Position numbers and translations under genes: made by a program
Notes under the pieces: model-generated
The model's database searches: none
What the model saw: the letters and a program-made list of their open reading frames with translations, nothing else
Told to the model about the DNA's origin: nothing
Source: an uncultured Lachnospiraceae bacterium
GTDB taxonomy: Bacteria > Bacillota > Clostridia > Lachnospirales > Lachnospiraceae
Assembly: GCA_910586275.1 (NCBI GenBank)
Contig: CAJUIM010000107.1
Span: 1 to 13,029, forward strand
Length of the DNA stretch: 13,029 bases
Direction: 5' to 3'
In this document: one piece after another, positions 6,025-13,029 of the stretch
Position numbering within the stretch: position 1 is the first letter of the stretch
Layout: each line of letters starts with the position of its first letter

Positions 6025-8628
6025 CTATACCACAATCCGCACATTGCTGCCTAAATTAGTTTTCGTCACAACAATCTGTTTTTCAATTTTTTCCGACAGT
6101 TCCGGCACATGGGAGATAATGCCGATGAGCCTGTCCTTTTCCACCAAGGACATCAGCGTCTGACAGGCCTGCTCCAGCGATTCCCCGTCCAGTGCGCCGA
6201 ATCCTTCGTCTATAAAAAGCGTATCCACACGGATCCCCCCACTGTAACTCTGCACCACATCGCTCATGCCAAGAGCCAGAGCCAGCGATGCCTTGAAAGA
6301 TTCCCCGCCGGACAGAGTTTTCACCGAGCGGTACTTCCCGGTATAATAATCTAACACACGGATTTCCAGATTATCCTTTGTCCGCCCATCGCTGATTTCC
6401 TCCAAGCGGGACAGTTCGTAACGTCCCCCTGTCATTTTTGCCAGCCGGATATTGGCAGCCCTTAAGATTTCCTCAAAATATCCCGCCAGCACATACTGCT
6501 CAAACACCAGCCGTTTCCCGTTATTCCCGCTGGCCATATTGTCCAAATCCTTCACGATGCCGTATTCCTGCAGCAGTTCCCCATGCTTTTTTTCTCTCTC
6601 TTTCAGTGATTTTTCGATCTTCTTTGCCTGCCGCAGACTATGGCTGCACTCGTTCAGCAATTTCAGTGCCTGCTGCTTTTCCTGCTTCTTTGTTTCCAGT
6701 TCCTTCTTCTGGGCGGAAGTGTCCTCCGCCTTCTTCCCCTTTGTCTCTTCCTTCAGATGCCCCAATAAGCTTTCCAGTTCCTGCTGTTTCTTATGAAACT
6801 CCCGGATTTTCATTTCCAGTTCTTCCATTTCCTTTGGCCGGCGCAATGCTTTCTTATATTTTTCTATGCTGCCGAAACCGGCTTCCTTATATTGACAGGA
6901 AAAAGCGGCTTCCAATTCTTCCTTTTTCATCTTCTGTGCCGCAAATGCCGCTTCCTCTTCCTCCAGCCCTTTGGCCTTTTCCTTCTGCCTTGCCTGCAGC
7001 CTTTGATATTCCGACACCAGTTCCTCGAACACTTCTTCCTTCATGTCTTCCGTCACGGAACGGATGGTTGGGGACAGCTTTTTCTTCTTCCTGCCGTAAT
7101 CCTTTTCCTTCCCCTCCCACGCCTTCTTCTGCTCTTCGCATGCCGCCGCCTGTGCCCGGCAGGCCGCCGCTGCCCCATGGATTTCCATCAGCCTCTTCTG
7201 TTCTTTTTCATAAGCCTTCTTCAGCTTCCGCAGGCTTTCTTCATCCGGCACGCCGCTGTCCGTCTCGGCCACATGGGGATGTTCCCTGGAACCGCATACC
7301 GGACAGGGTTCCCCTTCCCTGACCTGCTTGGCGGCAATGCCCACTACGGCACGTTTATAGGCCAAATCCGCCGATTCGTATGCCCTTTTCCTCTCACCGG
7401 CAGTTTCCTCCTGCCCCAAATAACTTACCTGCAAAGTTTCCAGTTCTTCCTGCTTCACGGCCAGTGCCCGCCGTGCCTCTTCCAGCCCCTTCCTGCTTTC
7501 TTCATAACCGGCAGTTATCCGGTATCCTTCCCTGACCGCCTCCCTTCTTTCATAATAAGGACGCAGTTCCTTCTCCTTTCCCGAAATCACGCCCAGTTCT
7601 TCCTTTCCCTTCCGCACCCTGTCTTTCCGATCCTCCAAAAGGGATGCCGCATGCTCCATATGCAGATAAGGTTCTTTCAGCGCTTCGGCCTGCCTGGCAT
7701 TCTTCAATTCCTTCTCGGCCTCCCTGATTTCGCTCTTTTTCTCTTTCAATCCGTCTTTCTCTTTCTTAAGCGCTTCCATCCTCGCCAGCTTGACATTGAC
7801 CTTCTCCGCCTCTGCAATATGCTCCGACAGACGGAGAATTTCCCTGTCCAAATCCCCATGCCTTTTTTCTGCCTCCGCCAGCCTGACCTTATATTCCCCC
7901 TCCTTAAGTTCCAGCCAGGAAAGAACCTCCCTGAAATTCCACGCCTCTTCTTCCGGCCACGGTTCCTGTCCCTCCATCCGCAGCATATGCACATCCTCTT
8001 CCATCCGGTGCCGGTACTCCATCACCTGCCGGTACAATTCCCCGGAACGGCTCCGCAGGATGGCCGCAAAGCGGTCATAGACCGACGTGGAAAAAATTTC
8101 CCTGAAAATCTTTGTTTTTTCCGATGGGGACGCAGTCAGCAGCCTTGCAAACTCCCCTTGGGCTATCATGGAAATCTGCTTGAACTGTCTGTAATCCAAT
8201 ACGAGAATTTCCTGCATTTTACGGTTTACCTCACTGACGCCTTCCACTACGCAGCCGTCCGGCAGATAGAGCCTGGCTCTTTCTTTCTCCTTCGTAAAAC
8301 CGCTTTTCCCTCCTTTTTTCTTTTTCGGGCGCATATATTCCGGATTCCGCTCAATACGGTACTTCCGGCCCCCGTGCTGCATGGACAGTTCCACAAACGT
8401 GGCCATCTCCTCTTCCGCAAAATCGCTGCGTACGCTGTTCTTCTCCCGCACCTCACCGCTCATATTCCCGTACAATGCATAAGTGACCGCATCGAACAGC
8501 GTCGTCTTCCCTGCCCCGGTGGGGCCGGTAATCAGGAGCAGTCCCCGATCCTGCAGCCCGGCAAAATCTATCTCTATCCGCCCTTTGTATGGCCCCCATC
8601 CGGACAGCACCAGTTTCTCAGGCTTCAT
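6025..8628 (-). CDS. sbcC: SbcC ATPase subunit of the SbcCD complex (Rad50-like)
   Basis: An 867-residue SMC/Rad50-type ATPase, partner of SbcD. The N-terminal lobe starts LSGWGPYKG and has Walker A GPTGAGKTT at 35-43, with a Q-loop region QISMIAQGEF further on. Two long Lys/Glu-rich coiled-coil arms (about 170-435 and 455-700) flank the zinc hook C442-P-V-C445, set in GEPCPVCGSREHPH. The C-terminal lobe carries the ABC signature LSGGES at about 771 and Walker B LFIDEGFGALD at about 804. It is shorter than E. coli SbcC (1048 residues), and the difference is in the arms. The start is the ATG at 8628, with AGGAGG just upstream inside sbcD. The frame opens further upstream, but that stretch adds only Arg/Lys codons. 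ATP-driven clamping around DNA is expected to control SbcD access. The 59-base gap to the FAD gene has no terminator, so read-through is plausible. Confidence 0.95.
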   Translation of the reverse strand: MKPEKLVLSGWGPYKGRIEIDFAGLQDRGLLLITGPTGAGKTTLFDAVTYALYGNMSGEVREKNSVRSDFAEEEMATFVELSMQHGGRKYRIERNPEYMRPKKKKGGKSGFTKEKERARLYLPDGCVVEGVSEVNRKMQEILVLDYRQFKQISMIAQGEFARLLTASPSEKTKIFREIFSTSVYDRFAAILRSRSGELYRQVMEYRHRMEEDVHMLRMEGQEPWPEEEAWNFREVLSWLELKEGEYKVRLAEAEKRHGDLDREILRLSEHIAEAEKVNVKLARMEALKKEKDGLKEKKSEIREAEKELKNARQAEALKEPYLHMEHAASLLEDRKDRVRKGKEELGVISGKEKELRPYYERREAVREGYRITAGYEESRKGLEEARRALAVKQEELETLQVSYLGQEETAGERKRAYESADLAYKRAVVGIAAKQVREGEPCPVCGSREHPHVAETDSGVPDEESLRKLKKAYEKEQKRLMEIHGAAAACRAQAAACEEQKKAWEGKEKDYGRKKKKLSPTIRSVTEDMKEEVFEELVSEYQRLQARQKEKAKGLEEEEAAFAAQKMKKEELEAAFSCQYKEAGFGSIEKYKKALRRPKEMEELEMKIREFHKKQQELESLLGHLKEETKGKKAEDTSAQKKELETKKQEKQQALKLLNECSHSLRQAKKIEKSLKEREKKHGELLQEYGIVKDLDNMASGNNGKRLVFEQYVLAGYFEEILRAANIRLAKMTGGRYELSRLEEISDGRTKDNLEIRVLDYYTGKYRSVKTLSGGESFKASLALALGMSDVVQSYSGGIRVDTLFIDEGFGALDGESLEQACQTLMSLVEKDRLIGIISHVPELSEKIEKQIVVTKTNLGSNVRIVV

Positions 8629-9766
8629 ACCCTTCCTCCTCCGCTTCCTTTGCTGCTTCCTCAATCAGTTCCGTCCGCCGCCTGTCCGGCTCCTCGCCCC
8701 GGATCATTGTATAGAAATCATGGAAAAGTTCCGGAATGCTCTTCTTCCTTTCCTCTTGCCCGGCCAGAGCCTTCTCCCCTTCCCTTTTCCTGTTCTTCGC
8801 CAATATAATCTGCATAATATTGGGATAAACCGTCCGCAGTGCGCCGATTGGGTCAATCAGTTCCTCCTCGTCCGTCAGTTCCGCCTGTATATAGTCCAGG
8901 CAGTCTGCCGCCGCTACGATCTCCGGCCTCATCAACTCGGCCATTTTCCCCCGTATCCTGCGCAGCCCGTGCAGCGGCTGCAAGGGAATCCTTTCTGCCG
9001 ATACATTCCCCTTCTCTTTTATCTCTACAAAATTCACAAATTTTGTCTGTCCCGCTTCGGAAAAAGAATACGCCAAAGAAGCGCCCGCATAGTACACCTG
9101 ATGCTCCCCTATTCTCTGAGACTTGTGAATATGCCCCAGCGCCACATAGTCAAAGCCCCGGAAAAGCGAAGCCTCCACATTATCCAGGCCTCCTACATGG
9201 ATCGTAGACTCCCCGTCGGACACTTCCGGTTCTTTTCCCTGATCCGTAACAAAATAGTGGGTGACCAGCACTCTTCTCCCCGCCTCCGTCACTGTCTCCC
9301 CATCCCAATAAGCGGCCAGCATTTTCTCCACAGCCTCCGCGCTTGTCCTCGCCCCTGCCTGTGCCGGCTTCACAAAAGGCAGCAGCACAAAAGAAACTTC
9401 CCCATACGCATCTTCCAGACAGACCTGCTTTAAGTTTCCCCTGTACAGGCCCGCAATGGATATTCCTTGCTTTCCCAGAATCTCTTCTGCAAAGCTGAGT
9501 CTTTCCGGAGAATCATGGTTCCCGCTGACCATTATCACCTTCAGTCCTGCATCCGCCGTTTCCTGCAGAAATTCTCCCAATACCGTTACCGCTTCGGCAG
9601 AAGGGATGGCACGGTCGTAAATATCCCCTGCCAAGACAAGAGCATCCGCTTTTTTGCTCCGGGCAATCTCCAAAATCTGACGCAATATATGACGCTGATC
9701 TTCCAACAGGGAAAATTCATTCATCACTTTACCGATATGCAAATCCGCAGTATGTACAAATCTCAT
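8618..9766 (-). CDS. sbcD: SbcD nuclease subunit of the SbcCD (Mre11-Rad50-like) complex
   Basis: A 382-residue calcineurin-like phosphoesterase, the nuclease half of SbcCD, which cleaves DNA hairpins, protein-blocked ends and palindrome-derived structures in the cytosol. The metallophosphoesterase motifs are all present: D8-L-H10 near the N-terminus, GDIYD at 47-51, GNHD at 82-85, VTH with H170, and GHIH at 211-214. The C-terminal third holds the capping and SbcC-binding region, ending in a charged helical tail. The start is the ATG at 9766, with GGAGGA seven to eight bases upstream. A longer in-frame extension to 9820 would add 18 Arg-rich residues lying inside the PHP gene and ahead of that SD. 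The ATG shares a base with the PHP stop (TAATG), and the 3' end overlaps sbcC by 11 bases, so coordinated production with both neighbours is likely. Confidence 0.95.
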   Translation of the reverse strand: MRFVHTADLHIGKVMNEFSLLEDQRHILRQILEIARSKKADALVLAGDIYDRAIPSAEAVTVLGEFLQETADAGLKVIMVSGNHDSPERLSFAEEILGKQGISIAGLYRGNLKQVCLEDAYGEVSFVLLPFVKPAQAGARTSAEAVEKMLAAYWDGETVTEAGRRVLVTHYFVTDQGKEPEVSDGESTIHVGGLDNVEASLFRGFDYVALGHIHKSQRIGEHQVYYAGASLAYSFSEAGQTKFVNFVEIKEKGNVSAERIPLQPLHGLRRIRGKMAELMRPEIVAAADCLDYIQAELTDEEELIDPIGALRTVYPNIMQIILAKNRKREGEKALAGQEERKKSIPELFHDFYTMIRGEEPDRRRTELIEEAAKEAEEEGYEA

Positions 9767-10545
9767 TACAGATCCTCCGCGTCGCCGCCGTCCATGCACT
9801 TCCCTTCTTTCGTGAACCATACATCTCCGTTGGTCAGCACATAATCCTCCCCGGCACGCAATGCATTCAGGAAATCCTCCATGGACTCCATCCGGCGGCG
9901 GAATGCCATTCCGCCCCCAAGCAGCGAGGTACTATGGATATCCGAGCCTGCCGTCATAAAAAGCCCATGTTCCTTTGCATAAGCTATCGCCCGCCTGTCA
10001 TAAGCCGGATTGTTATGGGCAGTGCTTCTGCTGCCGGAATGCGTGGCATTTATCCCTTCCACGCCGTCCACATATTCCGGATACAGCCTTATTTCCGGAA
10101 TATAAGCTTCCTCCCGGAACGGATGGGCATGGACTACCATTCCGCCCCCTTCCCGCACAATCCTGTACTGCTCCTCCACCGTAGCCGTTTTCAGTTCCGG
10201 ATGACGCAGCATAAAAGGCACATCCAGACCGTAAATCAGAAATTCCGTTCCCCGGTATCCGGCTTCGTATCCGAAAAACACGTCCAGCCCGATCCGTTTT
10301 CCCATATGGGCCGCATCCTCATACCCCTTCGCAAACTCCTCTACCCAGTTTTTCCAAGGCAGCATCCGGTTCACCGACGTATTTCCTCCCCAGTTGTGAT
10401 CCGTCACGATAATTCCCGCATACCCTGCCTTTTTGCATGCCCGCGCCATCTCGGCACCGGTATAGCGGGCACAGGCACTGGCCTGCGAAGTATGCAGATG
10501 CGTTTCATATAAATAAGGATAATCTTCCAACAGCTTTATGCCCAT
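9766..10545 (-). CDS. PHP-domain metal-dependent phosphoesterase
   Basis: A 259-residue protein of the PHP family, a fold using a three-metal centre to cleave phosphoester bonds. The metal-ligand motifs are visible in order: ETHLHTS with H16 and H18, TDH at 48-50, E94 in GYEAGYRG, HAH at 139-141 and SDIH at 201-204. It is a single-domain protein, unlike the PHP domains fused to DNA polymerases or histidinol-phosphatase. The ATG at 10545 is chosen because GGGAGG sits six bases upstream. An in-frame GTG at 10566 has no SD. Its stop codon overlaps the sbcD start (TAATG), so the two are probably translationally coupled, and a link to DNA or nucleotide metabolism alongside SbcCD is plausible. The substrate cannot be inferred; relatives act on nucleotides, oligonucleotides or sugar phosphates. 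Confidence 0.85.
   Translation of the reverse strand: MGIKLLEDYPYLYETHLHTSQASACARYTGAEMARACKKAGYAGIIVTDHNWGGNTSVNRMLPWKNWVEEFAKGYEDAAHMGKRIGLDVFFGYEAGYRGTEFLIYGLDVPFMLRHPELKTATVEEQYRIVREGGGMVVHAHPFREEAYIPEIRLYPEYVDGVEGINATHSGSRSTAHNNPAYDRRAIAYAKEHGLFMTAGSDIHSTSLLGGGMAFRRRMESMEDFLNALRAGEDYVLTNGDVWFTKEGKCMDGGDAEDL
9773..9778 (-). promoter_or_regulatory. Ribosome binding site of sbcD, inside the PHP gene end
   Basis: GGAGGA on the minus strand lies within the last codons of the PHP gene, six bases from its TAA and correctly placed for the ATG at 9766. It fixes the sbcD start and supports termination-reinitiation coupling. Confidence 0.7.
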
Positions 10546-10551
10546 CCCTTG

Positions 10552-10557
10552 CCTCCC
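10552..10557 (-). promoter_or_regulatory. Ribosome binding site of the PHP gene (decides the start)
   Basis: GGGAGG on the minus strand is separated by six bases from the ATG at 10545. It argues against the longer frame opening at GTG 10566, which would span this site. Confidence 0.7.
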
Positions 10558-10568
10558 TGCTTTCACAT

Positions 10569-10574
10569 ACTATA
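10569..10574 (-). promoter_or_regulatory. Possible -10 element (TATAGT) ahead of the PHP-sbcDC genes
   Basis: TATAGT on the minus strand lies 23 bases upstream of the PHP start codon and downstream of the cheR terminator, where a promoter for the PHP-sbcD-sbcC run would be expected. No good -35 hexamer lies 17 bases further upstream, so this is weak. A short perfect hairpin (CGGCG-CAAA-CGCCG, 10602-10615) sits just upstream. Confidence 0.25.
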
Positions 10575-10664
10575 AATGAATCCGTTAACAATTCTGCCGT
10601 CCGGCGCAAACGCCGCTCCCCTGCCCTATATCCCGGCTTCACGCTTTCTTTCCCCTATAAGCGG

Positions 10665-10699
10665 AATAAGTCCCCGACATAATCGGGAACTTATTTTTT
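10665..10699. terminator. Hairpin terminator between cheR and the PHP gene
   Basis: A 13-position stem with one C-A mismatch (AATAAGT-C-CCCGA, loop CATAA, TCGGG-A-ACTTATT) begins just after the cheR stop. Read on the plus strand it ends in a run of six T (10694-10699), the canonical form. Read on the minus strand, the sense of cheR, the U-tract is only the ACTTATT arm. It is best read as a bidirectional terminator that is stronger on the plus strand. Confidence 0.6.
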
Positions 10700-11475
10700 C
10701 ACATCTTTTCATAAAAAAAGGAATTCTTTCTTGCATAGCCGATATCTTTATAATTAATAATCTGCTCCGTGCTGCCGATAAACAACACCCCTTTATTGGC
10801 CAGCGACTTATGGAACTTGACAAACACTTCATCTTTGGCTTCTTCCGTAAAATAAATAAGCACATTACGGCAGACGATCATCTGCCAGCCTTCCCCATAA
10901 CTGTCCTTCAGAAGATTATGCTGGCTGAATTCCACCCGCTTCTTTATCTCTTCGGATATCTGATACGATAAGCCGACTTTTGTAAAAAACTTCTTTTTCA
11001 GATCATCCGGCACACTGGCAATGCTCTTATCATTGTATAAGCCCACTTTTGCTTTTGCAATCACCTGCTTATCCAAATCTGTCGCATGGATTTTAATCTG
11101 ATCCAACGGAATATGCCGTGACAATGCCATCACAAGAGAATAAGGTTCATCGCCTGTGGAACATGCAGCACTCCATATTTTCAGATGTTTTCCGAATTTC
11201 CCGATAAGCCCCGGTATGATTTCCTGATCCATTACCCGCCACTGGTCAGGATTACGGTAGAATTCCGACACATTGATGGTAAGATAATTTATAAATTCTT
11301 CGAACTTGGTATTATTTCCCTTTATAAATGCAATATACTTATCGTATCCGGATACGCCGTTTTTCGATATCAATGTATCAATACGGCGTTTCATCTGTTT
11401 TTCCTTGTAAGCATTTAAGTCAATCTTCGTAAGGTCATATACTGCATTCTTAAACCATTCATAATCACATGCCAT
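10699..11475 (-). CDS. cheR: CheR-type protein-glutamate O-methyltransferase
   Basis: A 258-residue SAM-dependent methyltransferase of the CheR family, which methylates glutamates on chemoreceptors in the cytosol. The helical CheR N-domain spans about residues 1-70. The family motif INVSEFYRN is at 67-75, the SAM-binding loop WSAACSTGDEPYSL at 101-114, the acidic ribose-binding segment ATDLD at 131-135, and CRNVLIYF at 202-209. The length matches plain CheR proteins without TPR or response-regulator fusions. The SAM loop has GDEPY where the E. coli enzyme has GEEPY, a conservative change. The ATG at 11475 has only a weak SD (AGGT about nine bases upstream), and no better start was found. No other chemotaxis gene is in the window, so it is either an orphan member of a dispersed chemotaxis set or methylates another target. 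The family call is firm; the physiological substrate is inferred. Confidence 0.9.
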   Translation of the reverse strand: MACDYEWFKNAVYDLTKIDLNAYKEKQMKRRIDTLISKNGVSGYDKYIAFIKGNNTKFEEFINYLTINVSEFYRNPDQWRVMDQEIIPGLIGKFGKHLKIWSAACSTGDEPYSLVMALSRHIPLDQIKIHATDLDKQVIAKAKVGLYNDKSIASVPDDLKKKFFTKVGLSYQISEEIKKRVEFSQHNLLKDSYGEGWQMIVCRNVLIYFTEEAKDEVFVKFHKSLANKGVLFIGSTEQIINYKDIGYARKNSFFYEKM

Positions 11476-11553
11476 GTCATTTACCTGCCGCTATTCATAT
11501 TTAATGATACTCCAAATACATCCCGGAAATACAGGGAAATTTCCTCCTAGAAA

Positions 11554-11718
11554 GTGTTTGAAAATTGCTTTCTGGCAGATGTGCGTCACAATTTGCGGAA
11601 ATTTGTACCAAAAGAAGGGCGCATAATAGGCTATGTAACCTGAATTTGGCGTAAATATCACACAAAATGGTGCAACGTCACGTCGTAGTGCAGATGCCGG
11701 GAATGAATATTCAAACAT
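11554..11718 (+). other. Foldback element: candidate structured RNA or MITE-like repeat
   Basis: Bases 11554-11584 pair without gaps against 11688-11718. I count 26 pairs in 31 positions, as 21 Watson-Crick and 5 G-T pairs, with the first arm starting GTGTTTGAA and the second ending TTCAAACAT. All five wobble pairs are G-U only if the RNA is read from the plus strand; on the minus strand they become A-C mismatches. Inside the closing stem are smaller hairpins: AATTT-GCGG-AAATT near 11590-11603 and CATA...TATG near 11624-11637. The first arm can alternatively close on itself (AGAAAG 11549-11554 with CTTTCT 11568-11573). No convincing promoter, U-tract terminator, target-site duplication or transposase was found. 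I recall similar intergenic sequence from Lachnospiraceae genomes but cannot name a family. Confidence 0.5.
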
Positions 11719-11797
11719 ACTCTGGCATTTCCGGAATAACCGCTACTGCTCACCCGTAACCGAAATTGCAGAAAATACTGTTTTGCACGAGAAACCC

Positions 11798-11828
11798 GGG
11801 ATTTCCGCATAAAACATACGGAAATCCC
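11798..11828 (-). terminator. Probable transcription terminator hairpin after the S1 gene
   Basis: A perfect 10-bp inverted repeat (GGGATTTCCG / CGGAAATCCC) encloses an 11-base loop, 47 bases past the S1 stop codon. On the minus strand the stem is followed by CGGGTTTCTCG, which is only a weak U-tract. It may terminate inefficiently or act as a 3' mRNA-protecting hairpin. Confidence 0.5.
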
Positions 11829-11875
11829 TCACAGAACAGTGACAAGTACAGACAGTAACGAATAATTACTTATTC

Positions 11876-13015
11876 TTATTCTTCCGTGCTTTCTTCCTGC
11901 TCATTTGCAATCACTGCATCAATATCTACGGAAACAACATCTTCATCCGCTTCCTTCTGCTCCTGTGCAAGCATCGCTTTCACGCTTAAGCTTATCTTCC
12001 TGTCTTCGTTGTTGAAATCAACTACTTTAGCCGTCACTTCATCTCCGATTTTCAGAACGTCCGCAGGTTTTTCAATATGTTCTTTGGAAATCTGGGATAC
12101 ATGGAGCAATGCATCCACTCCCGGCTCCAATTCAACAAACGCACCGAAGTCCGTCATCCTTGCCACTTTTCCGGTAACTACATTGCCCACCGCATATTTC
12201 TCGGCAGCATCCTTCCAAGGGTTCTGATCTTCGAATTTAAGGCTTAAGGCAATCTTGCTGCCGGAAATTTCCTTAATCAGCACTTTCAGTTTCTCGCCTA
12301 CTTTGAATACTTTCTTCGGATTCTCCACTCTGCCCCAAGACATTTCGGAAATATGAAGCAGACCGTCAGCACCGCCCAAGTCAATGAATGCACCGAAATC
12401 GGTTACGTTCTTCACCACGCCTTCCACGGTGTCTCCTTCGTGGATGGATTCAAACAGCTTCTTCTGAAGTTCCGCTTTCTCTGCGAGAATCAGCTGCTTA
12501 CGGTCGCCGATATATCTTCTTCTCTTAGGATTATATTCGCTGATGACAAATTGGATTTCCTGCCCTGCATATTTGGTCAGATCTTTTTCGTATACGTCCG
12601 ACACAAGGCTGGCAGGAATAAAGATCCTGACTTCCTCTACTACTACGCTCAGGCCGCCGTCCAGCACCTGCGCCACTTTTGCGGTAAGCACTTCCCTATT
12701 GTTGTATGCTTCCTCAATCCTCTTGTTCCCTCTGTCTGCGGCGAGTCTTTTGTAAGTAAGAAGAACCTGTCCTTCGCCGTCGTTTACTTTAAGAACTTTC
12801 ACCTCCATGGTGTCGCCGGGTTTGGCAATTGCCGTAAGGTCTACGTTAGGCTCGTTTGTATATTCGTGCCTTGTTAAAATACCGTCTGATTTATAGCCGA
12901 TGTTGAGAATAATCTCTTCAGGTTTTACATCGATGACTGTACCTTCAACTACCTCTCCTGCATGTATTGTCTTAAATGATTCTTCTAACATTTGTTCAAA
13001 AGTTAATTCTGACAT
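11876..13015 (-). CDS. rpsA: S1 RNA-binding domain protein (30S ribosomal protein S1-like)
   Basis: A 379-residue protein built from four S1-type OB folds, at about residues 18-91, 107-178, 192-261 and 276-346. The third and fourth carry the classic signature (VTDFGAFIDL...GLLHISEMSW and MTDFGAFVEL...ALLHVSQIS). The first two are more divergent, as in ribosomal S1, where repeats 1-2 contact the ribosome and later repeats bind mRNA. The tail from about residue 350 is acidic and probably disordered. Four repeats and about 380-400 residues is usual for Firmicutes S1, against six in E. coli. The ATG at 13015 is supported by GGAGG nine bases upstream. In many Clostridia S1 follows or is fused to ispH. 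This protein has no IspH part, and the upstream gene is outside the window. The expected role is cytosolic mRNA binding during translation; whether it is a stable ribosomal subunit in this lineage cannot be told from sequence. Confidence 0.93.
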   Translation of the reverse strand: MSELTFEQMLEESFKTIHAGEVVEGTVIDVKPEEIILNIGYKSDGILTRHEYTNEPNVDLTAIAKPGDTMEVKVLKVNDGEGQVLLTYKRLAADRGNKRIEEAYNNREVLTAKVAQVLDGGLSVVVEEVRIFIPASLVSDVYEKDLTKYAGQEIQFVISEYNPKRRRYIGDRKQLILAEKAELQKKLFESIHEGDTVEGVVKNVTDFGAFIDLGGADGLLHISEMSWGRVENPKKVFKVGEKLKVLIKEISGSKIALSLKFEDQNPWKDAAEKYAVGNVVTGKVARMTDFGAFVELEPGVDALLHVSQISKEHIEKPADVLKIGDEVTAKVVDFNNEDRKISLSVKAMLAQEQKEADEDVVSVDIDAVIANEQEESTEE

Positions 13016-13024
13016 AATTTTGAA

Positions 13025-13029
13025 CCTCC
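13025..13029 (-). promoter_or_regulatory. Ribosome binding site of the S1 gene
   Basis: The minus strand reads GGAGG, then nine bases, then the ATG at 13015. It is a full anti-SD match at normal spacing and fixes the start. It sits at the very edge of the window, so the promoter is not visible. Confidence 0.8.

Larger units (their letters stand above)
11476..11875. other. 400-base non-coding gap between the S1 gene and cheR
   Basis: No credible gene is present. It contains the S1 terminator-like hairpin (11798-11828), a shorter A/T-rich hairpin near 11767-11787, the large foldback element (11554-11718), and a 10-bp palindrome GGAAATTTCC at 11535-11544 just upstream of cheR. The motif CGGAAAT or its complement recurs about five times across the gap. 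The cheR promoter should lie here, but no clear -35/-10 pair was found. Confidence 0.6.

Noticed and set aside
6793..8808. Long open frame on the plus strand (671 codons) opposite sbcC and sbcD
   Set aside because: It is antisense to unmistakable SbcC/SbcD coding sequence, rich in Phe, Leu, Pro and His as expected for the complement of Lys/Glu-rich codons, and shows no domain or SD.
9767..9820. Longer N-terminus for SbcD (18 extra residues)
   Set aside because: The extension is Arg-rich, lies in PHP coding sequence and has no SD. SbcD proteins normally begin within a few residues of the HTADLHIG motif.
11535..11544. Palindrome GGAAATTTCC upstream of cheR as an operator
   Set aside because: A ten-base AT-centred palindrome is common by chance, and no regulator or second copy at helical spacing supports it.
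11491..11718. 75-codon minus-strand frame in the gap upstream of cheR
   Set aside because: It covers the foldback element, has no SD, no recognisable motif and unusual Phe/Tyr/Cys content. The region is better explained as non-coding.

Overview
The window looks like a chromosomal piece of a spore-forming Clostridia, most likely Lachnospiraceae. The basis is the protein set (an S1-domain protein, a clostridial CheR, a SleC-type cortex-lytic relative, an HtpG with a charged insert), strong GGAGG-type ribosome binding sites, a consensus CIRCE operator and roughly mid-range GC. This is inferred from family resemblance, not from a search. Every convincing gene lies on the minus strand, so transcription runs from high to low coordinates. 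No tRNA, rRNA, insertion sequence, prophage gene or CRISPR array was seen.

Layout in the direction of transcription. (1) 13015-11876: a four-S1-domain protein (rpsA-like). A 400-base non-coding gap follows, holding a probable terminator hairpin and a 165-base foldback element. (2) 11475-10699: a stand-alone CheR-type methyltransferase followed by a hairpin. (3) 10545-3449: a tightly packed run of a PHP-family phosphoesterase, sbcD, sbcC, a COG2509-type FAD dehydrogenase and a lipoprotein parvulin foldase. PHP and sbcD share a TAATG junction, sbcD and sbcC overlap by 11 bases, and the FAD gene and foldase are 3 bases apart. (4) 3448-3068: a control region with a perfect HrcA operator (CIRCE), a plausible sigma-A promoter, a GC-rich hairpin at the predicted mRNA 5' end, and a long purine-rich leader with tandem repeats. 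(5) 3067-950: htpG, then a strong intrinsic terminator. (6) 858-58: a SleC/SpoIID-like cortex-lytic relative that appears broken by a frameshift and deletion inside its catalytic domain.

Functionally the window mixes translation (S1), DNA end processing (SbcCD with a PHP partner), protein quality control on both sides of the membrane (HtpG in the cytosol, a parvulin lipoprotein outside) and a remnant of spore germination machinery. The least explained parts are the foldback element at 11554-11718, whose wobble pairs fit an RNA read from the plus strand, and the htpG control region. No clear new multi-gene defence or metabolic system was found.
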